Source of the DNA: Rhodopseudomonas sp.
GTDB lineage: Bacteria > Pseudomonadota > Alphaproteobacteria > Rhizobiales > Xanthobacteraceae
DNA length: 64,000 nucleotides
Assembly: GCF_013377015.1 (NCBI RefSeq)
Contig: NZ_JACABA010000005.1
Span: forward strand, 186,001-250,000
Direction of reading: 5' to 3'
The position numbers and the translations under genes are program-made. Shown here one piece after another: positions 1 to 9,526 of this stretch. Positions within the stretch are counted from its first letter, which is position 1. Each line of letters begins with the position of its first letter. The notes under the pieces are model-generated. The model saw only the letters and a program-made list of their open reading frames with translations. It was not told the origin of the DNA and did no database searches.

Positions 1-403
1 CCGGGCTGGCGCCGAGCACGACCAGCGAGGGATGCGGCAGCACCGGTTCGACGAAGATGTCCATGGTGCCCTTGCTCGGGCACATGTTGCTGGCGAAGCG
101 TACGCCGTCGCGATCGTCGCCCGGCCGGACGCCGAGTTCGGCGAGCAGGTTTTCCGGCTGCACCGAGACCATCCGCGGCTGGCCATCGGCCAGCGCTTCG
201 CGCGCCGCTTTCAGCACCGCGCCACGGGCGCAGCCGCCGCCGATCCAGCCGGCGGCGATCGATCCGTCCGGACGGATCACGGCCTTGGCGCCAGCCTTCG
301 CCGCCGTGACCGAGACGGTGCGGACCACGGTGGCGAGCACGAAGCTTTGCTCCGCGGCCTTCAGTTCGGATACCAGATCCATCACGTCGACATGGACGGT
401 CAT
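1..403 (-). CDS. coxF: CoxF/XdhC-family maturation protein, 3' part outside the window
   Basis: The visible N-terminal 134 residues start at an ATG (403) preceded by GGAGG at five bases. They carry the XdhC/CoxI hallmark GWIGGGCA and, further on, MCPSKGTMDIFVEPVLP, which marks the end of the first XdhC domain. XdhC-type proteins bind the molybdenum cofactor and help insert or sulfurate it in molybdenum hydroxylases; the Rossmann-like second domain would lie beyond the edge. The gene follows coxE by 11 bases, the position coxF has in the Oligotropha carboxidovorans order coxBCMSLDEFGHIK, so coxF rather than coxI is preferred. Its role in building the Mo-Cu site of CO dehydrogenase is inferred from family and position. 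Confidence 0.85.
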   Translation of the reverse strand, partial: MTVHVDVMDLVSELKAAEQSFVLATVVRTVSVTAAKAGAKAVIRPDGSIAAGWIGGGCARGAVLKAAREALADGQPRMVSVQPENLLAELGVRPGDDRDGVRFASNMCPSKGTMDIFVEPVLPHPSLVVLGASP

Positions 404-414
404 CGGCACCTCCG

Positions 415-1620
415 TCACAGTTTTGCCAGATAGGGTTCGAGCGCGGCGAGACTCTTCAAAGTATGCGCGGGCGCGTAGAGATCGACATAAGGCAGGGCGG
501 CCTTGATGCCGGCGGCTTCCGGCGCATAGCCCTCCCAGCCGATCATCGGATTGAGCCAGACGATGCGGCGGCAGCGCCGCGCCAATTGCGCCATCTCGCG
601 GCCGAGCAGGGAGGCGTCGCCGGTCTCGTAGCCGTCCGACACGATCATCACGCAAGTCCGCGAATGGATCACCCGGGGGGCGTGCCAGCGATTGAACGTC
701 TGCAGCGATTCCCCGATTTTGGTCCCGCCGCCGGCACCCTGCGCCAGCATCGACAGCCGATCCAGCGCGCGCGCGGCATCCTTGTCCTTCATCGCGTCGG
801 AGACGTGGGCGAGCCTGGTGTGAAACAAGAACGCCTCGGCCTCGCGGAATTCGTCGAGCACGCCGTGGATGAAACGCAGGAACACGCCGGTGTACATGCT
901 CATCGAGCCGGAGGCGTCGAGCAGGATGACGAGTCGCAGCGGCTTCGGCTTGTGCTGGCGTTTCACCAAATGGATCAGCACGCCGCCATCGCTGATATTG
1001 GCGTGGATGGTGCGCCGCAGATCGAGCCGATAGCCGCGCCGGCGCGCCAGATCGCGACGCGTCAGCCGCGTCCGCATCGCCTTGGCAAGCCGCGCGGCGA
1101 CGGCATGCGCCTGTTCGATCCCTGCCGGATTGGCGAGCTTGCGGAAATCCGTCTCGGCAAGACTCTCCGTGCGCGAGGCGCCTTCGCTGCGGCCGTCGCC
1201 GGCCTGATTGTCGGAGGCGTCGTCGGTCGATGGAATCTGGTCGGTCGCGGCCTGCGTGCCGCGCTGCTGCGAGATGTCCTGCAGGCTCTTCAGCGACGGA
1301 TTGTTGGCGGCTTTCGTCGAGCCGGTGGTGAGCGAGCGCGATCGCACCCGCGTGCCCAGCCAGAACGCATCGAAGATGCCGTCGAACTTGTCCCAGTCCG
1401 ATTTGCGCGCCGAGAACAGCGATTTGAATGCCGCGCGCAGCAGCGCGGGCTTTTCGGCATAGCCGGCGGCGATCAGCGAGGCGGCGTCCTGGCCCTCGCG
1501 CAATCCGACCGGGAAGGCGGCATCGCGCAGCGTGCGCAGGAACGCCGCGAGCCTCTGCGAGATCAGGCGGGAGACCTGGTCCATCTCTTCGAGCGTGGGA
1601 GGCGCGCCGCAGCAGCTCAT
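415..1620 (-). CDS. coxE: CoxE-like von Willebrand factor A domain protein
   Basis: A 401-residue protein. The N-terminal third is helical, the middle (about 95-160) is low-complexity and Ser/Asp/Gln-rich, and the C-terminal half is a VWA domain with the metal-ion-dependent adhesion motif DASGSMS at 235-241, a later GGGTKIGE and an MIVSDGYETGD strand. CoxE works with the AAA ATPase CoxD in post-translational assembly of the [CuSMoO2] centre of CO dehydrogenase (established for O. carboxidovorans). Its start codon overlaps the stop of coxD in an ATGA, so the two are probably translationally coupled. The N-terminus MSCCGAPP is cysteine-rich, which might matter for metal handling, but that is speculation. 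Confidence 0.9.
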   Translation of the reverse strand: MSCCGAPPTLEEMDQVSRLISQRLAAFLRTLRDAAFPVGLREGQDAASLIAAGYAEKPALLRAAFKSLFSARKSDWDKFDGIFDAFWLGTRVRSRSLTTGSTKAANNPSLKSLQDISQQRGTQAATDQIPSTDDASDNQAGDGRSEGASRTESLAETDFRKLANPAGIEQAHAVAARLAKAMRTRLTRRDLARRRGYRLDLRRTIHANISDGGVLIHLVKRQHKPKPLRLVILLDASGSMSMYTGVFLRFIHGVLDEFREAEAFLFHTRLAHVSDAMKDKDAARALDRLSMLAQGAGGGTKIGESLQTFNRWHAPRVIHSRTCVMIVSDGYETGDASLLGREMAQLARRCRRIVWLNPMIGWEGYAPEAAGIKAALPYVDLYAPAHTLKSLAALEPYLAKL

Positions 1621-2489
1621 GCCACCTTCCCCAAGAGCCGCGCGGTGACTTCCGGCTTGAACTTCGCCTTGTCCTCATGGGTTTTCAGCAGGCACATCAA
1701 GGTCTCGTGCACGGTGTCCGGTGCATCGTGCAGGTCGCGAACGTCGAGCCCGACCAATGCGGCCGCCCAATCCAGCGTTTCGGCGACGCCCGGCACCTTG
1801 CGCAGATCCTCCTTGCGGATCGATTCGACCAGTCGGGCGATCTGCAACGACAACGACGCGCCGGCGCCGGCGACCCGCGCCATGATGATACGGGCCTCGC
1901 GATCGACGTCGGGATAGTCGACATAGTGATAGAGGCAGCGCCTTCGCAACGCGTCGGACAGTTCACGGGTGCCGTTCGAGGTCAGCACCACATGCGGGAT
2001 CGAGGTCGCCACGATGGTGCCGAGCTCGGGGATCGAGACCTGGAAGTCGCTCAACAGTTCCAGCAGGAACGCTTCGAATTCCTCGTCGGCGCGATCGACC
2101 TCGTCGATCAGCAACACCGGCGGTTTTGCTCGCCGGATCGCCGCGAGCAGCGGCCGTTCCAGGAGATACTTCTCAGAAAAAATCTGATCCTCGATCGCGG
2201 ACGCGCCCTGACCCTGATGCGCCTGGATTGCCAGTAATTGCCGCTGGTAGTTCCATTCATAAAGCGCCGCGGATTGATCCAGCCCCTCATAGCATTGCAG
2301 CCGGATCAGCTCGGTGCCGTGCAGCGAAGCCAGCGCCTTCGCGACCTCGGTCTTGCCGACGCCGGCTTCGCCTTCCAGCAGCAGCGGACGCTTCAACAAT
2401 TGCATCAGCGAGACCGCGGTGGCCAGCTCGCCATCGGCAATATAGCCGGCGACGGCGAGCCGTTCCGCGATCTGGTCGCGGTCCTTCAT
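1617..2489 (-). CDS. coxD: CoxD-like MoxR-type AAA+ ATPase
   Basis: A 290-residue MoxR-family AAA+ ATPase. Walker A is GEAGVGKT at residues 40-47, Walker B is VLLIDEVDRAD, and sensor/arginine-finger regions follow (VVLTSNGTRELSDALRRRC). CoxD is a membrane-associated chaperone ATPase needed to introduce sulfur and copper into the active site of CO dehydrogenase. The start at 2489 was chosen because the large-subunit gene stops there (TAATG overlap) and because [11 protein letters not shown] begins the conserved part; an in-frame upstream extension runs into coxL and is rejected. Together with coxE it forms the usual MoxR-VWA pair. Confidence 0.93.
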   Translation of the reverse strand: MKDRDQIAERLAVAGYIADGELATAVSLMQLLKRPLLLEGEAGVGKTEVAKALASLHGTELIRLQCYEGLDQSAALYEWNYQRQLLAIQAHQGQGASAIEDQIFSEKYLLERPLLAAIRRAKPPVLLIDEVDRADEEFEAFLLELLSDFQVSIPELGTIVATSIPHVVLTSNGTRELSDALRRRCLYHYVDYPDVDREARIIMARVAGAGASLSLQIARLVESIRKEDLRKVPGVAETLDWAAALVGLDVRDLHDAPDTVHETLMCLLKTHEDKAKFKPEVTARLLGKVA

Positions 2490-4912
2490 TACGCCGCCAG
2501 CGCGCCGAGGTTCTTCGCCGCCTGCCAGTTGCGCCAGAAGTCGTGCGGCATCTGGATATGCGTCGAACCCAGGAACGAGAAGGCGTCGTTGACCGCGTTG
2601 GAAAATGCCGGCACGCCGCCGACATTCGGGCTTTCGCCGACGCCCTTCGCGCCGATCGGATGATGCGGCGAGGGCGTCACGGTGAAGTCGGTTTCCCAAT
2701 GCGGGGTTTCGACCGCGGTCGGCATGAAGAAATCCATGAACGAGCCGGTGACGACGTTGCCGGCGTCATCGTAGCGGATCTCCTGGCCCATCGCGATGGC
2801 GAAGGCTTCGGTGAGGCCGCCATGGATCTGGCCCTCGATGATCATCGGGTTGATCCGGGTGCCGCAATCGTCCAGCGCGTAGAAGCGGCGGATCTTGTAG
2901 ACGCCGGTGTCGACGTCGATGTTCATCACGCAGATATAGGCACCAAACGGATAGGTCATGTTGGGCGGATCGTAGTAGCTCACCGCTTCCAGCCCCGGCT
3001 CCATGCCGGGCGGCACCGCGTGATAGGCGGCCCAGCACAGATCCTTCATCGACTTGAACTTCTCCGGCAATCCCTTGACCCGGAAACCGTCGATATCCCA
3101 TTCCAGATCGTCTTCGTGGACTTCCAAGAGCCAGGCCGCGATCATCTGCGCCTTCGCCTTGATCTTCCGCGCCGCCATCGCAATCGCGGCGCCTGCCACC
3201 GGCGTCGAGCGCGAGCCGTAGGTGCCGAGCCCATAGGGCGCGGTGTCGGTGTTGCCTTCCTCGATCTTGATGTCGTCGGCGGGAATCCCGATCTCGGTGG
3301 CGATGATCTGCGCCCAGGTGGTCTCATGCCCCTGACCGGTGCTCTTGCTGCCGACCCGGGCGATACCCGCGCCGGTTGGGTGCAGCCGAATTTCGCAGCT
3401 ATCGAACATCGCGATGCCGAGAATGTCGCAGTTTTTCGAAGGGCCGGCGCCGACGATCTCGGTGAAGAACGACACGCCGACGCCCATGATCTCCCGGGTC
3501 TCGCCGCGCTTGAACGCCTCGCGCAGACTGGCCTGTTCGCGGCGCAGCCCGGCATAGTCGACGCTCTCCATCATCTTCTTCATCGCGGTGTGGTAGTCGC
3601 CGGAATCATATTCCCAGCCCAGCGCGGAGTGATAGGGAAACTGCTCGGCCTTGATGAAATTCTTCAAGCGCAGTTCGGCGGGGTCCATGCCGAGCTTCTG
3701 CGCCAGGATATCCATGCCGCGTTCGATGCAATAGGCCGCCTCCGTCACCCGGAACGAGCAGCGATAGGCGACGCCACCGGGCGCCTTGTTGGTGTAGATG
3801 CCGTCGACCGATACATGCGCGGTCGGGATGTCGTAGGAGCCGGTGACAATGTTGAAGAAGCCGGCCGGCCATTTCGACGGATCGGCGCAGGCGTCGAACG
3901 CGCCATGATCGGCCAGCACGTGGACGCGTAGCCCGGTGACCTTGCCGTCCTTGGTGGCGGCGAGTTCGGTGGTCATGTGATAGTCGCGGGCGAACGAGGT
4001 GGCGGTGAGGTTTTCGATCCGGTCCTCGACCCATTTCACCGGCTTGCCGGTGACGATCGAGGCCACCGCCGCGCAGATGTAGCCCGGATAGGCGCCGACC
4101 TTGTTGCCGAAGCCGCCGCCGACGTCCGGCGAGATCACATGAATCTTCTGCTCCGGAATTTTCGCGATCAGCGCCACCACGGTGCGGATCACATGCGGCG
4201 CCTGGAAGGTGCCCCAGATCGACAGCTCGCCGCTGATCTTGTCGAACGAGCAGACGCACTGGCAGGTTTCCAGCGGCGAGGGATGGGTGCGGTGATAGGA
4301 GATCATCTCCTTGATGGTCACGTCGGCCTTGCGGAACGCGGCGTCGGTCAGATCCTTGTCGCCCACGGTCCATTCGAACACATGGTTGTGGTGCTTGCGC
4401 GGTCCGTGCGCGCCGGTGGTCTTGCCGGCGAGATCCTCGCGCAGCACGGGGGCATCGGCATCCATCGCGTGAAACGGATCGATCACCACCGGCAGCGGCT
4501 CGTATTCGACCTCGACCGCGTTGATGCCGTCATCGGCGGCGTAGCGGTCGGTGGCGACCACGAAAGCGACTTCCTGATTCTGGAACAGCACCTTGCCGTC
4601 GGCCAGCACCATCTGCACGTCGCCGGCCAGCGTCGGCATCCAGGCGAGATTGACGGTCTTCAGTGTCTCGGCGGTGATCACGGCCAGCACGCCCGGGATC
4701 TTCATCGCTGCTTCCGAATTGATCGATTTCACCCGCGCATGGGCATGCGGCGAGCGGACGAAATCGCCGTGCAGCATGCCGGGCAGTTTCAGATCGTCGA
4801 CATAGTTGCCCTTGCCCTGGGTGAAGCGGGCGTCCTCGACCCGCTTGCGCTTGCAGCCCATGCCTTCGAGCTTGGCTTCGCGTTGTTCCCGCGTGGGAGT
4901 CATGTCGTTCAT
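2489..4912 (-). CDS. coxL: Form I aerobic carbon monoxide dehydrogenase, large (Mo-Cu) subunit
   Basis: An 807-residue molybdopterin-binding subunit. The active-site loop reads VAYRCSFR at 381-388, the signature that separates true (form I) CO dehydrogenases from other molybdenum hydroxylases. Cys385 corresponds to the copper-binding Cys388 of O. carboxidovorans and Glu760, in KGVGES, to its catalytic Glu763; the same three-residue offset at both sites supports a full-length gene. The N-terminal aldehyde oxidase/xanthine dehydrogenase a/b-hammerhead begins near residue 25. The enzyme oxidises CO with water to CO2 and passes electrons through CoxS and CoxM to the respiratory chain at the inner face of the membrane. 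The start overlaps the coxS stop (ATGA). Confidence 0.97.
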   Translation of the reverse strand: MNDMTPTREQREAKLEGMGCKRKRVEDARFTQGKGNYVDDLKLPGMLHGDFVRSPHAHARVKSINSEAAMKIPGVLAVITAETLKTVNLAWMPTLAGDVQMVLADGKVLFQNQEVAFVVATDRYAADDGINAVEVEYEPLPVVIDPFHAMDADAPVLREDLAGKTTGAHGPRKHHNHVFEWTVGDKDLTDAAFRKADVTIKEMISYHRTHPSPLETCQCVCSFDKISGELSIWGTFQAPHVIRTVVALIAKIPEQKIHVISPDVGGGFGNKVGAYPGYICAAVASIVTGKPVKWVEDRIENLTATSFARDYHMTTELAATKDGKVTGLRVHVLADHGAFDACADPSKWPAGFFNIVTGSYDIPTAHVSVDGIYTNKAPGGVAYRCSFRVTEAAYCIERGMDILAQKLGMDPAELRLKNFIKAEQFPYHSALGWEYDSGDYHTAMKKMMESVDYAGLRREQASLREAFKRGETREIMGVGVSFFTEIVGAGPSKNCDILGIAMFDSCEIRLHPTGAGIARVGSKSTGQGHETTWAQIIATEIGIPADDIKIEEGNTDTAPYGLGTYGSRSTPVAGAAIAMAARKIKAKAQMIAAWLLEVHEDDLEWDIDGFRVKGLPEKFKSMKDLCWAAYHAVPPGMEPGLEAVSYYDPPNMTYPFGAYICVMNIDVDTGVYKIRRFYALDDCGTRINPMIIEGQIHGGLTEAFAIAMGQEIRYDDAGNVVTGSFMDFFMPTAVETPHWETDFTVTPSPHHPIGAKGVGESPNVGGVPAFSNAVNDAFSFLGSTHIQMPHDFWRNWQAAKNLGALAA

Positions 4913-5409
4913 TCCGCTGCCTCCTGGTATTGAACGCCATTGATCTTGGCGGCGGCGTACTGGATCGCCTTGACGATGTTCTGATAGCCGGTGCAGCGGC
5001 AGATGTTGCCGGAGATCCCCATCCGGATTTCCGCCTCGGTCGGCGATGGGTTTTCCTGCAGCAGGCGCTGCGCGCGCAGAATCATGCCGGGGGTGCAGAA
5101 GCCGCATTGCAGCCCGTGCATCATCCGGAAACCTTCCTGCAGCGCCGATAGCGTGCCGTCGGCGTTGGCGACGCCCTCGATCGTGGTGATCGAGGCGCCC
5201 TCAGCCTGCACCGCGAAGATGGTGCAGCTCTTCACCGACATGCCGTCGAGATCGACAGTGCAGGCGCCGCAATGCGTGGTCTCGCAGCCGATATGGGTCC
5301 CGGTGAGCTGCAGGTTTTCCCGGATGAAGTGCACCAACAGCGTGCGCGGCTCCACCAGGCCTTCGACCTCGGCGCCGTTCACCTTCATCGTGACATGGGT
5401 CTTTGCCAT
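4909..5409 (-). CDS. coxS: Carbon monoxide dehydrogenase small subunit, two [2Fe-2S] clusters
   Basis: A 166-residue iron-sulfur subunit. The plant-ferredoxin-type cluster is bound by Cys42, Cys47, Cys50 and Cys62 ([10 protein letters not shown]...C) and the second, helical-domain cluster by Cys102, Cys105, Cys137 and Cys139 (CGFC...CRC). It carries electrons from the molybdenum site of CoxL to the FAD of CoxM. The start at 5409 follows a GGAGAACCC leader and lies 11 bases after the coxM stop; a longer in-frame ORF through coxM is not real. Length and spacing of all eight cysteines are those of the family. Confidence 0.97.
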   Translation of the reverse strand: MAKTHVTMKVNGAEVEGLVEPRTLLVHFIRENLQLTGTHIGCETTHCGACTVDLDGMSVKSCTIFAVQAEGASITTIEGVANADGTLSALQEGFRMMHGLQCGFCTPGMILRAQRLLQENPSPTEAEIRMGISGNICRCTGYQNIVKAIQYAAAKINGVQYQEAAE

Positions 5410-5420
5410 TGGGTTCTCCC

Positions 5421-6284
5421 TTACTTCGTCAGTGCGGCGGCGCGCGTCAGCGCCCGCGTCACCATGATGCCGCCGACATGCTTGCGGTATTCGACCGGAC
5501 CGCGCGCATCTGCGGCCGGCGCCATAATCGCGACCGCGGCGGCCGCCGCCTGCTTCAGGGTGGCCGGATCGAGGCTGGTGCCGACCACCAGCCGCGCCGC
5601 CTCGGTGGCGAGCAGCGGGGTCTCGTGGACATTGGTCAGGCCGATCGCACAGCTGGCGACCTTGCCACCCGACATCGTCAGCACCACGGCTGCCGCCGCG
5701 GTAGCGTAGTCGCCGATTTTGCGCTTCAGTTTCTCGTAGGCGTAGCCGTGCCCGGCGGCGGGGACGGGAATCGAGATCGATGTCAGGATTTCGCCGGGCT
5801 CCAGCGCGGTGAAATAGGCGCCCTGGTAGAATTCGGAGGCCACGACCTCGCGGGCGCCGTTCGGTCCTTCGAGCCTGTAGCTGGCACCCAGTGTCATCAT
5901 CAGCGCCGGCATGTCGTTGCCGGGATCGCCATTGGCGACATTGCCGCCGATCGTGCCCATATAGCGCACTTGGGGATCGGCGATCAGCAACGCGGTTTCG
6001 TGCAGAATCGGCAACGACCGGGCGATTTCGTCCGAGGCCAGCAACTCGTGTTGGGTCGTCATGGCTCCAATGCTGACCCGATCGCCGTCGCGGTGAATAC
6101 CCTTGAGAGCGGCGATGCCGTGCAGGTCGACCAGATGGTCGGGGCTGGCCAGCCGCAATTTCATCATCGGGATCAGGCTGTGGCCGCCGGCCAACGGGCG
6201 GGCTTCGTCGCCCAGCGACGATAGCAATTTTATCGCATCGGCCACGCTCGCGGGCCGGTGATAGCTGAATGAGCCAGGAATCAT
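5421..6284 (-). CDS. coxM: Carbon monoxide dehydrogenase medium subunit (FAD-binding)
   Basis: A 287-residue FAD subunit. The two flavin-binding motifs AGGHS (32-36) and TIGG (111-114) are at the same residue numbers as in the O. carboxidovorans CoxM. It takes electrons from CoxS and delivers them to quinone. The ATG is preceded by a strong GGGGAGGA ribosome-binding site. It is the first gene of the structural M-S-L trio; the 206-base gap upstream, to coxC, holds a set of direct repeats described separately and is the likely site of CO-responsive control. Confidence 0.96.
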   Translation of the reverse strand: MIPGSFSYHRPASVADAIKLLSSLGDEARPLAGGHSLIPMMKLRLASPDHLVDLHGIAALKGIHRDGDRVSIGAMTTQHELLASDEIARSLPILHETALLIADPQVRYMGTIGGNVANGDPGNDMPALMMTLGASYRLEGPNGAREVVASEFYQGAYFTALEPGEILTSISIPVPAAGHGYAYEKLKRKIGDYATAAAAVVLTMSGGKVASCAIGLTNVHETPLLATEAARLVVGTSLDPATLKQAAAAAVAIMAPAADARGPVEYRKHVGGIMVTRALTRAAALTK

Positions 6285-6388
6285 CGCTGGTCCTCCCCTT
6301 GGTCTCGTCCCTGATCGTCCCGCTGCGCGAGGCGCGTTGCCGATTGCGCGCGGACGTTGCGGCTAGGCTGATAGCTGCGAATTTTCCG

Positions 6389-6464
6389 CGCAAGTCGGCG
6401 CCGGCGACGTCGACACAAGTCGCGATGAATTTTCACGAGTTGCGGGCCTTTGCGCACGAACTGC
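6389..6464 (-). promoter_or_regulatory. Candidate LytTR operator array upstream of coxM
   Basis: Four imperfect direct repeats lie in the coxC-coxM gap. On the plus strand they read CGCAAGTCGG (6389), CACAAGTCGC (6414), CACGAGTTGC (6434) and CACGAACTGC (6455), so the last three recur every 20-21 bases. Read on the coding strand they are about 105-180 bases upstream of the coxM start. LytTR regulators bind pairs of roughly 9-base direct repeats about two helical turns apart, and CAGTTCGTG here is close to the known LytTR half-site. The adjacent coxC encodes a LytTR protein, so a CoxC operator is the simplest reading; this is inference. Confidence 0.5.
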
Positions 6465-6490
6465 GTCAGCCCAAATGACCTATCCGGGAA

Positions 6491-7711
6491 TCAATGCGAT
6501 GCTGCGCTGCGTTTCTGGAGCCCGAGCCGCGCCTTGACCTCGGCGATCTTGGCGCGGCTGACCGGCACGCGGTGCGGCGAGGCGCCGCCGAGCTCTATAA
6601 TGGCGCCGTCGCCCTCCTTGCGCACGAAGGACACGTGCGGAATCGCCACGATATGGCTACGGTGCACGCGCACGAACAGGCTGGGGTCGAGCTGGGCTTC
6701 AGCCTCGGAAATCGACCATGGGCACATTCGCTCGCGGGTGCCGTCGTGCACCCTCGTATAATGAGCGTCGGCGCGGATGCTGCGAACGTCGGTGGAGTCG
6801 ATAAAGTGGGTGCCGTCGGCGCCCTCGACCGGCAGTCGCGATGCCGGCACCGGACGCGGTTGACCGAGGCCGCCGAGCGGGGCCGAGATCACGCGCTGCC
6901 CTGACGCCGCGCCCGGCCTCGGCTCTGCGGGCGCAATTTCGGGCTGCGCGAACATCGCTGGCGCCACGCTGTGGGAACTCAGCGCCCGCGCCGGCTGACG
7001 GCGCGAATCCGGCACCAGCGACAGCAGGAAGCCAGCCGCGATGACGAAGCACAGCAGTGCGACGACCAGCGCCAGCACTTGCTGCGATGCGGCGAGCCCG
7101 CCGAGATGGCGGTGCGCGGTCTCCGACAGCGGCACGAAATGCATGCCGTACATCGCAGTGTAATGCATGCCGGACACCGCAAGTCCGAACGCTACCGCGC
7201 TGACCAGCAGCGGCAGGCCGTCCTGCCTGGCCAGGAATACCCGCAGCCCGCCATAGGCGGTGACGATCGCGATCAGCAGCGACAGCACGATCATCGAGAC
7301 ATCGTGCTCGATTGCGAAATTGCCGGCCAGCCCGTGAATCCCGACATAATGCATGCTGGCGATCCCGGCGCCGAGCAGCACTGCGGAGGACGCCACCCGC
7401 AGCAGCGACGGATCGCCGATGCTGACGAAGAACAGCGAGACGCCGACCACCAGCGCGCAGATCAGGAACGAGACAATGGTCGGCAGCACCAGATAGAGGG
7501 TGTCGGCCGGGATCGGCGCCGCCAGCATGCCGATGAAATGCATCGTCCAGATCCCGATTGCCAGGAAGGACGCCGCCCCCGCCAGCAGGGTGCGCGGGCT
7601 GACGCCCGGCGTGCCGCGAATCCGCGCGGCGAGGCCGAAGCCGGTGTAACCGCCCAGAATTGCGATCACCACCGACAGCGCAACGAGATAAGGATCGTGT
7701 CCTGCGAACAT
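6491..7711 (-). CDS. coxC: CoxC-type membrane sensor: MHYT domain plus LytTR DNA-binding domain
   Basis: A 406-residue protein. The N-terminal 240 residues hold about seven hydrophobic segments with the MHYT-domain signatures WTMHFIGM, SMHYVGI and GMHYTAMYGMHF, thought to bind a metal facing the periplasm and to sense CO, NO or O2. A proline/alanine linker follows, then a C-terminal LytTR DNA-binding domain (about 295-400, with FVRVHRSHIV). This MHYT-LytTR layout and the place just before coxM match coxC of O. carboxidovorans; coxH has the same architecture but sits after coxG. A coxB neighbour is absent: the next gene upstream is an amidase. It is a one-component membrane regulator candidate for the CO operon. 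Confidence 0.85.
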   Translation of the reverse strand: MFAGHDPYLVALSVVIAILGGYTGFGLAARIRGTPGVSPRTLLAGAASFLAIGIWTMHFIGMLAAPIPADTLYLVLPTIVSFLICALVVGVSLFFVSIGDPSLLRVASSAVLLGAGIASMHYVGIHGLAGNFAIEHDVSMIVLSLLIAIVTAYGGLRVFLARQDGLPLLVSAVAFGLAVSGMHYTAMYGMHFVPLSETAHRHLGGLAASQQVLALVVALLCFVIAAGFLLSLVPDSRRQPARALSSHSVAPAMFAQPEIAPAEPRPGAASGQRVISAPLGGLGQPRPVPASRLPVEGADGTHFIDSTDVRSIRADAHYTRVHDGTRERMCPWSISEAEAQLDPSLFVRVHRSHIVAIPHVSFVRKEGDGAIIELGGASPHRVPVSRAKIAEVKARLGLQKRSAASH

Positions 7712-8091
7712 GATCGTGTTGGCCGCCCGTTTCTACGGGCGTGCCACCTCCCGCACGGAATCTTATATGGTCGATGACCGAGATGACAACGTATAGACGG
7801 CTGCCCGGGGTGAGCGCGCTATGCGAGCAGATCCACCAATCGAACGTGCAAGCTCCGCTCCTTGTCAAAGCCGGGGCAGAGACCAAGAGAGCCGCGGGTA
7901 TCGCTATTCGCGAAATTGCCGGTCGCTCGAACAATTGCAGCGTATCGCTTCAAAAGTCTCCAATCGGAAATTTCGGGAAATTTGCAGAAATTATCTCGAT
8001 ATTTCATTGGTCTTTTTCGAATCCGGAATGTCGTGGCTCGAAACCTCAAAGCCCAGCCAGGCTCAGGTCACGGCTCGGCCGGATGCTCGAC
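7712..8091. other. Intergenic region between amidase and coxC with phased AAATTT tracts
   Basis: About 380 bases without a convincing gene. Small open frames exist on both strands but have no family features and no good ribosome-binding site. The notable content is GGAAATTT at 7966, GGAAATTT at 7976 and AGAAATT at 7986, three A/T tracts exactly 10 bases apart, followed by GATATTTC. Such phasing favours intrinsic DNA bending. The region is more AT-rich than its surroundings and should hold the coxC promoter. Confidence 0.5.
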
Positions 8092-9504
8092 TTACTCTTC
8101 CGCCAAAGGCGATAGGCGAATCGGAATGCGTGTTTCCAGCCAAGCGGCCAGACGAAGCAGTCGGCGGTCGCTCAGTTTGCGAGCGACAAGCTGAACACCC
8201 ACTGGCAGATCCGCACCCGCCGGCCATACCGGGTAAGACAGCGCTGGGGCATGCAGTCCGTTGAAGGCCGGCGTGTAGGGGTTCCACGAAAACCAGTTCG
8301 GATCGTGCCAGCCCTCGGGAACGTTGCGGCCGGCGCCGAAGGCGGTGATCGGCACAGTAGGCATCAGCAGCACATCCACCGTCTCGAACAGGGCGGCGAG
8401 TGCCGCCCCATGCGCGTCGCGGCGCTGCATCAGGGCAAAGTAGTCCTGCAGGTCAGGTTCGCCGACCGCATCGGCGCATTCGACCAGAGCCGGATCGAGC
8501 AGCGCGCGGTCCTTGGCGGCGATCCCGCGCACGATCTGGGCGCAAGCGAGCTCGTACAGTTCTTGTCCGACTACAGATGCGTTACGAACGTCGAAATCTA
8601 CCTCGCGCAGGTGAAGCCCTTCGGCACGAAGTGTTGCCGCGACGAGATCGACACCGGCCCGCACGATGGGAGCGGAGTCGCTCCATTGCGCGGGATCGAG
8701 CAACCCGATGCGCAGATTTTCGATCGGAGACTCGCCGGCAGCGCGTGCTTCGGCGCTCTCACTCACCGAAGTCCAGTCGCTCGCCGAACTGCCGCCAACG
8801 ATCTGCAGCGCTTCGATCATGTCGGTGCTGCTGATCCCCAGAGGGCCGACATGCGCCGTGTTGGAAAAGTGGCTCGGAAACGGCACCACCGGGATCAGGC
8901 CGAAAGTGGGCTTGAGACCGAGGATGCCGCTGAAGGCGGCGGGAATTCGCACCGAGCCGCCAGCATCGCTGCCGAACGAGACGCGCACCACCCCGGCGGC
9001 GACGGCGGCGGCGCAACCGCCGCTGCTGCCTCCCGGAGTCAGGTCAAGGTTCCATGGATTGCGGGTGATGCCGAAGCCGGGGCTGTCGGTGACGCCCTTC
9101 CAGTTGAATTCCGGCGCTCTGGTTTTTCCGAGCAATACGGCGCCAGCCGCTTCGAGGCGGGCGACGAACACCGTGCTCGCGGGCGCCGGTGCAGTCGAGG
9201 TGGTCAGCGAAGCGCGCCGGGTCGGCCAGCCTTGTACAGCCGCAAATTCCTTGACCGTTACCGGCATCCCATCGAGGTCGCCAGTCGGCTGCCCGGACCG
9301 CCAGCGCTGCTGCGAGCGATGGGCTGCGGCCAGTGCGCGATCCGGATCGAGCAGCGCGAAGGCATTGGTCGGCGCTGCTACCCGCTCGGCATGTTCAAGC
9401 GCTGAGCGAGTGACGTCGACGGGCGACAACTCACCTCGTCGATACTGGCGGCGTAGCTCCGCGAAGGATTGCTGATGGATCACCGATGGCTTCCCAAGCG
9501 ACAT
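8092..9504 (-). CDS. Amidase-signature family hydrolase
   Basis: A 470-residue amidase-signature enzyme. The Ser-cisSer-Lys machinery is visible: the lysine in TVKEFA, the glycine/serine-rich loop TPGGSSGGCAAAVAAG and the nucleophile region GSDAGGSVRIPAAF. These cytoplasmic enzymes hydrolyse carboxamides to acid and ammonia (family knowledge). It is the last gene of the minus-strand series starting at the flavin reductase (12425), 22 bases after the Crp/Fnr gene, so it probably acts on an amide made or exposed in that pathway. It resembles the class of amidase found in indole-3-acetate (iac) loci, but the other iac genes are missing, so the substrate is unknown. Confidence 0.85.
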   Translation of the reverse strand: MSLGKPSVIHQQSFAELRRQYRRGELSPVDVTRSALEHAERVAAPTNAFALLDPDRALAAAHRSQQRWRSGQPTGDLDGMPVTVKEFAAVQGWPTRRASLTTSTAPAPASTVFVARLEAAGAVLLGKTRAPEFNWKGVTDSPGFGITRNPWNLDLTPGGSSGGCAAAVAAGVVRVSFGSDAGGSVRIPAAFSGILGLKPTFGLIPVVPFPSHFSNTAHVGPLGISSTDMIEALQIVGGSSASDWTSVSESAEARAAGESPIENLRIGLLDPAQWSDSAPIVRAGVDLVAATLRAEGLHLREVDFDVRNASVVGQELYELACAQIVRGIAAKDRALLDPALVECADAVGEPDLQDYFALMQRRDAHGAALAALFETVDVLLMPTVPITAFGAGRNVPEGWHDPNWFSWNPYTPAFNGLHAPALSYPVWPAGADLPVGVQLVARKLSDRRLLRLAAWLETRIPIRLSPLAEE

Positions 9505-9526
9505 GGCCGTATTTGGCGGCCGGGAC

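Noticed and set aside
2126-3931. Long plus-strand open frame of about 600 codons opposite coxL
   Set aside because: Antisense to a well-supported coxL gene; high-GC codon bias opens such frames, and its translation is His/Arg/Ala-rich with no family features.
7741-8264. Possible small genes between the amidase and coxC, including a coxB remnant
   Set aside because: Overlapping frames on both strands, weak starts and no TonB-like or membrane features; better described as intergenic.
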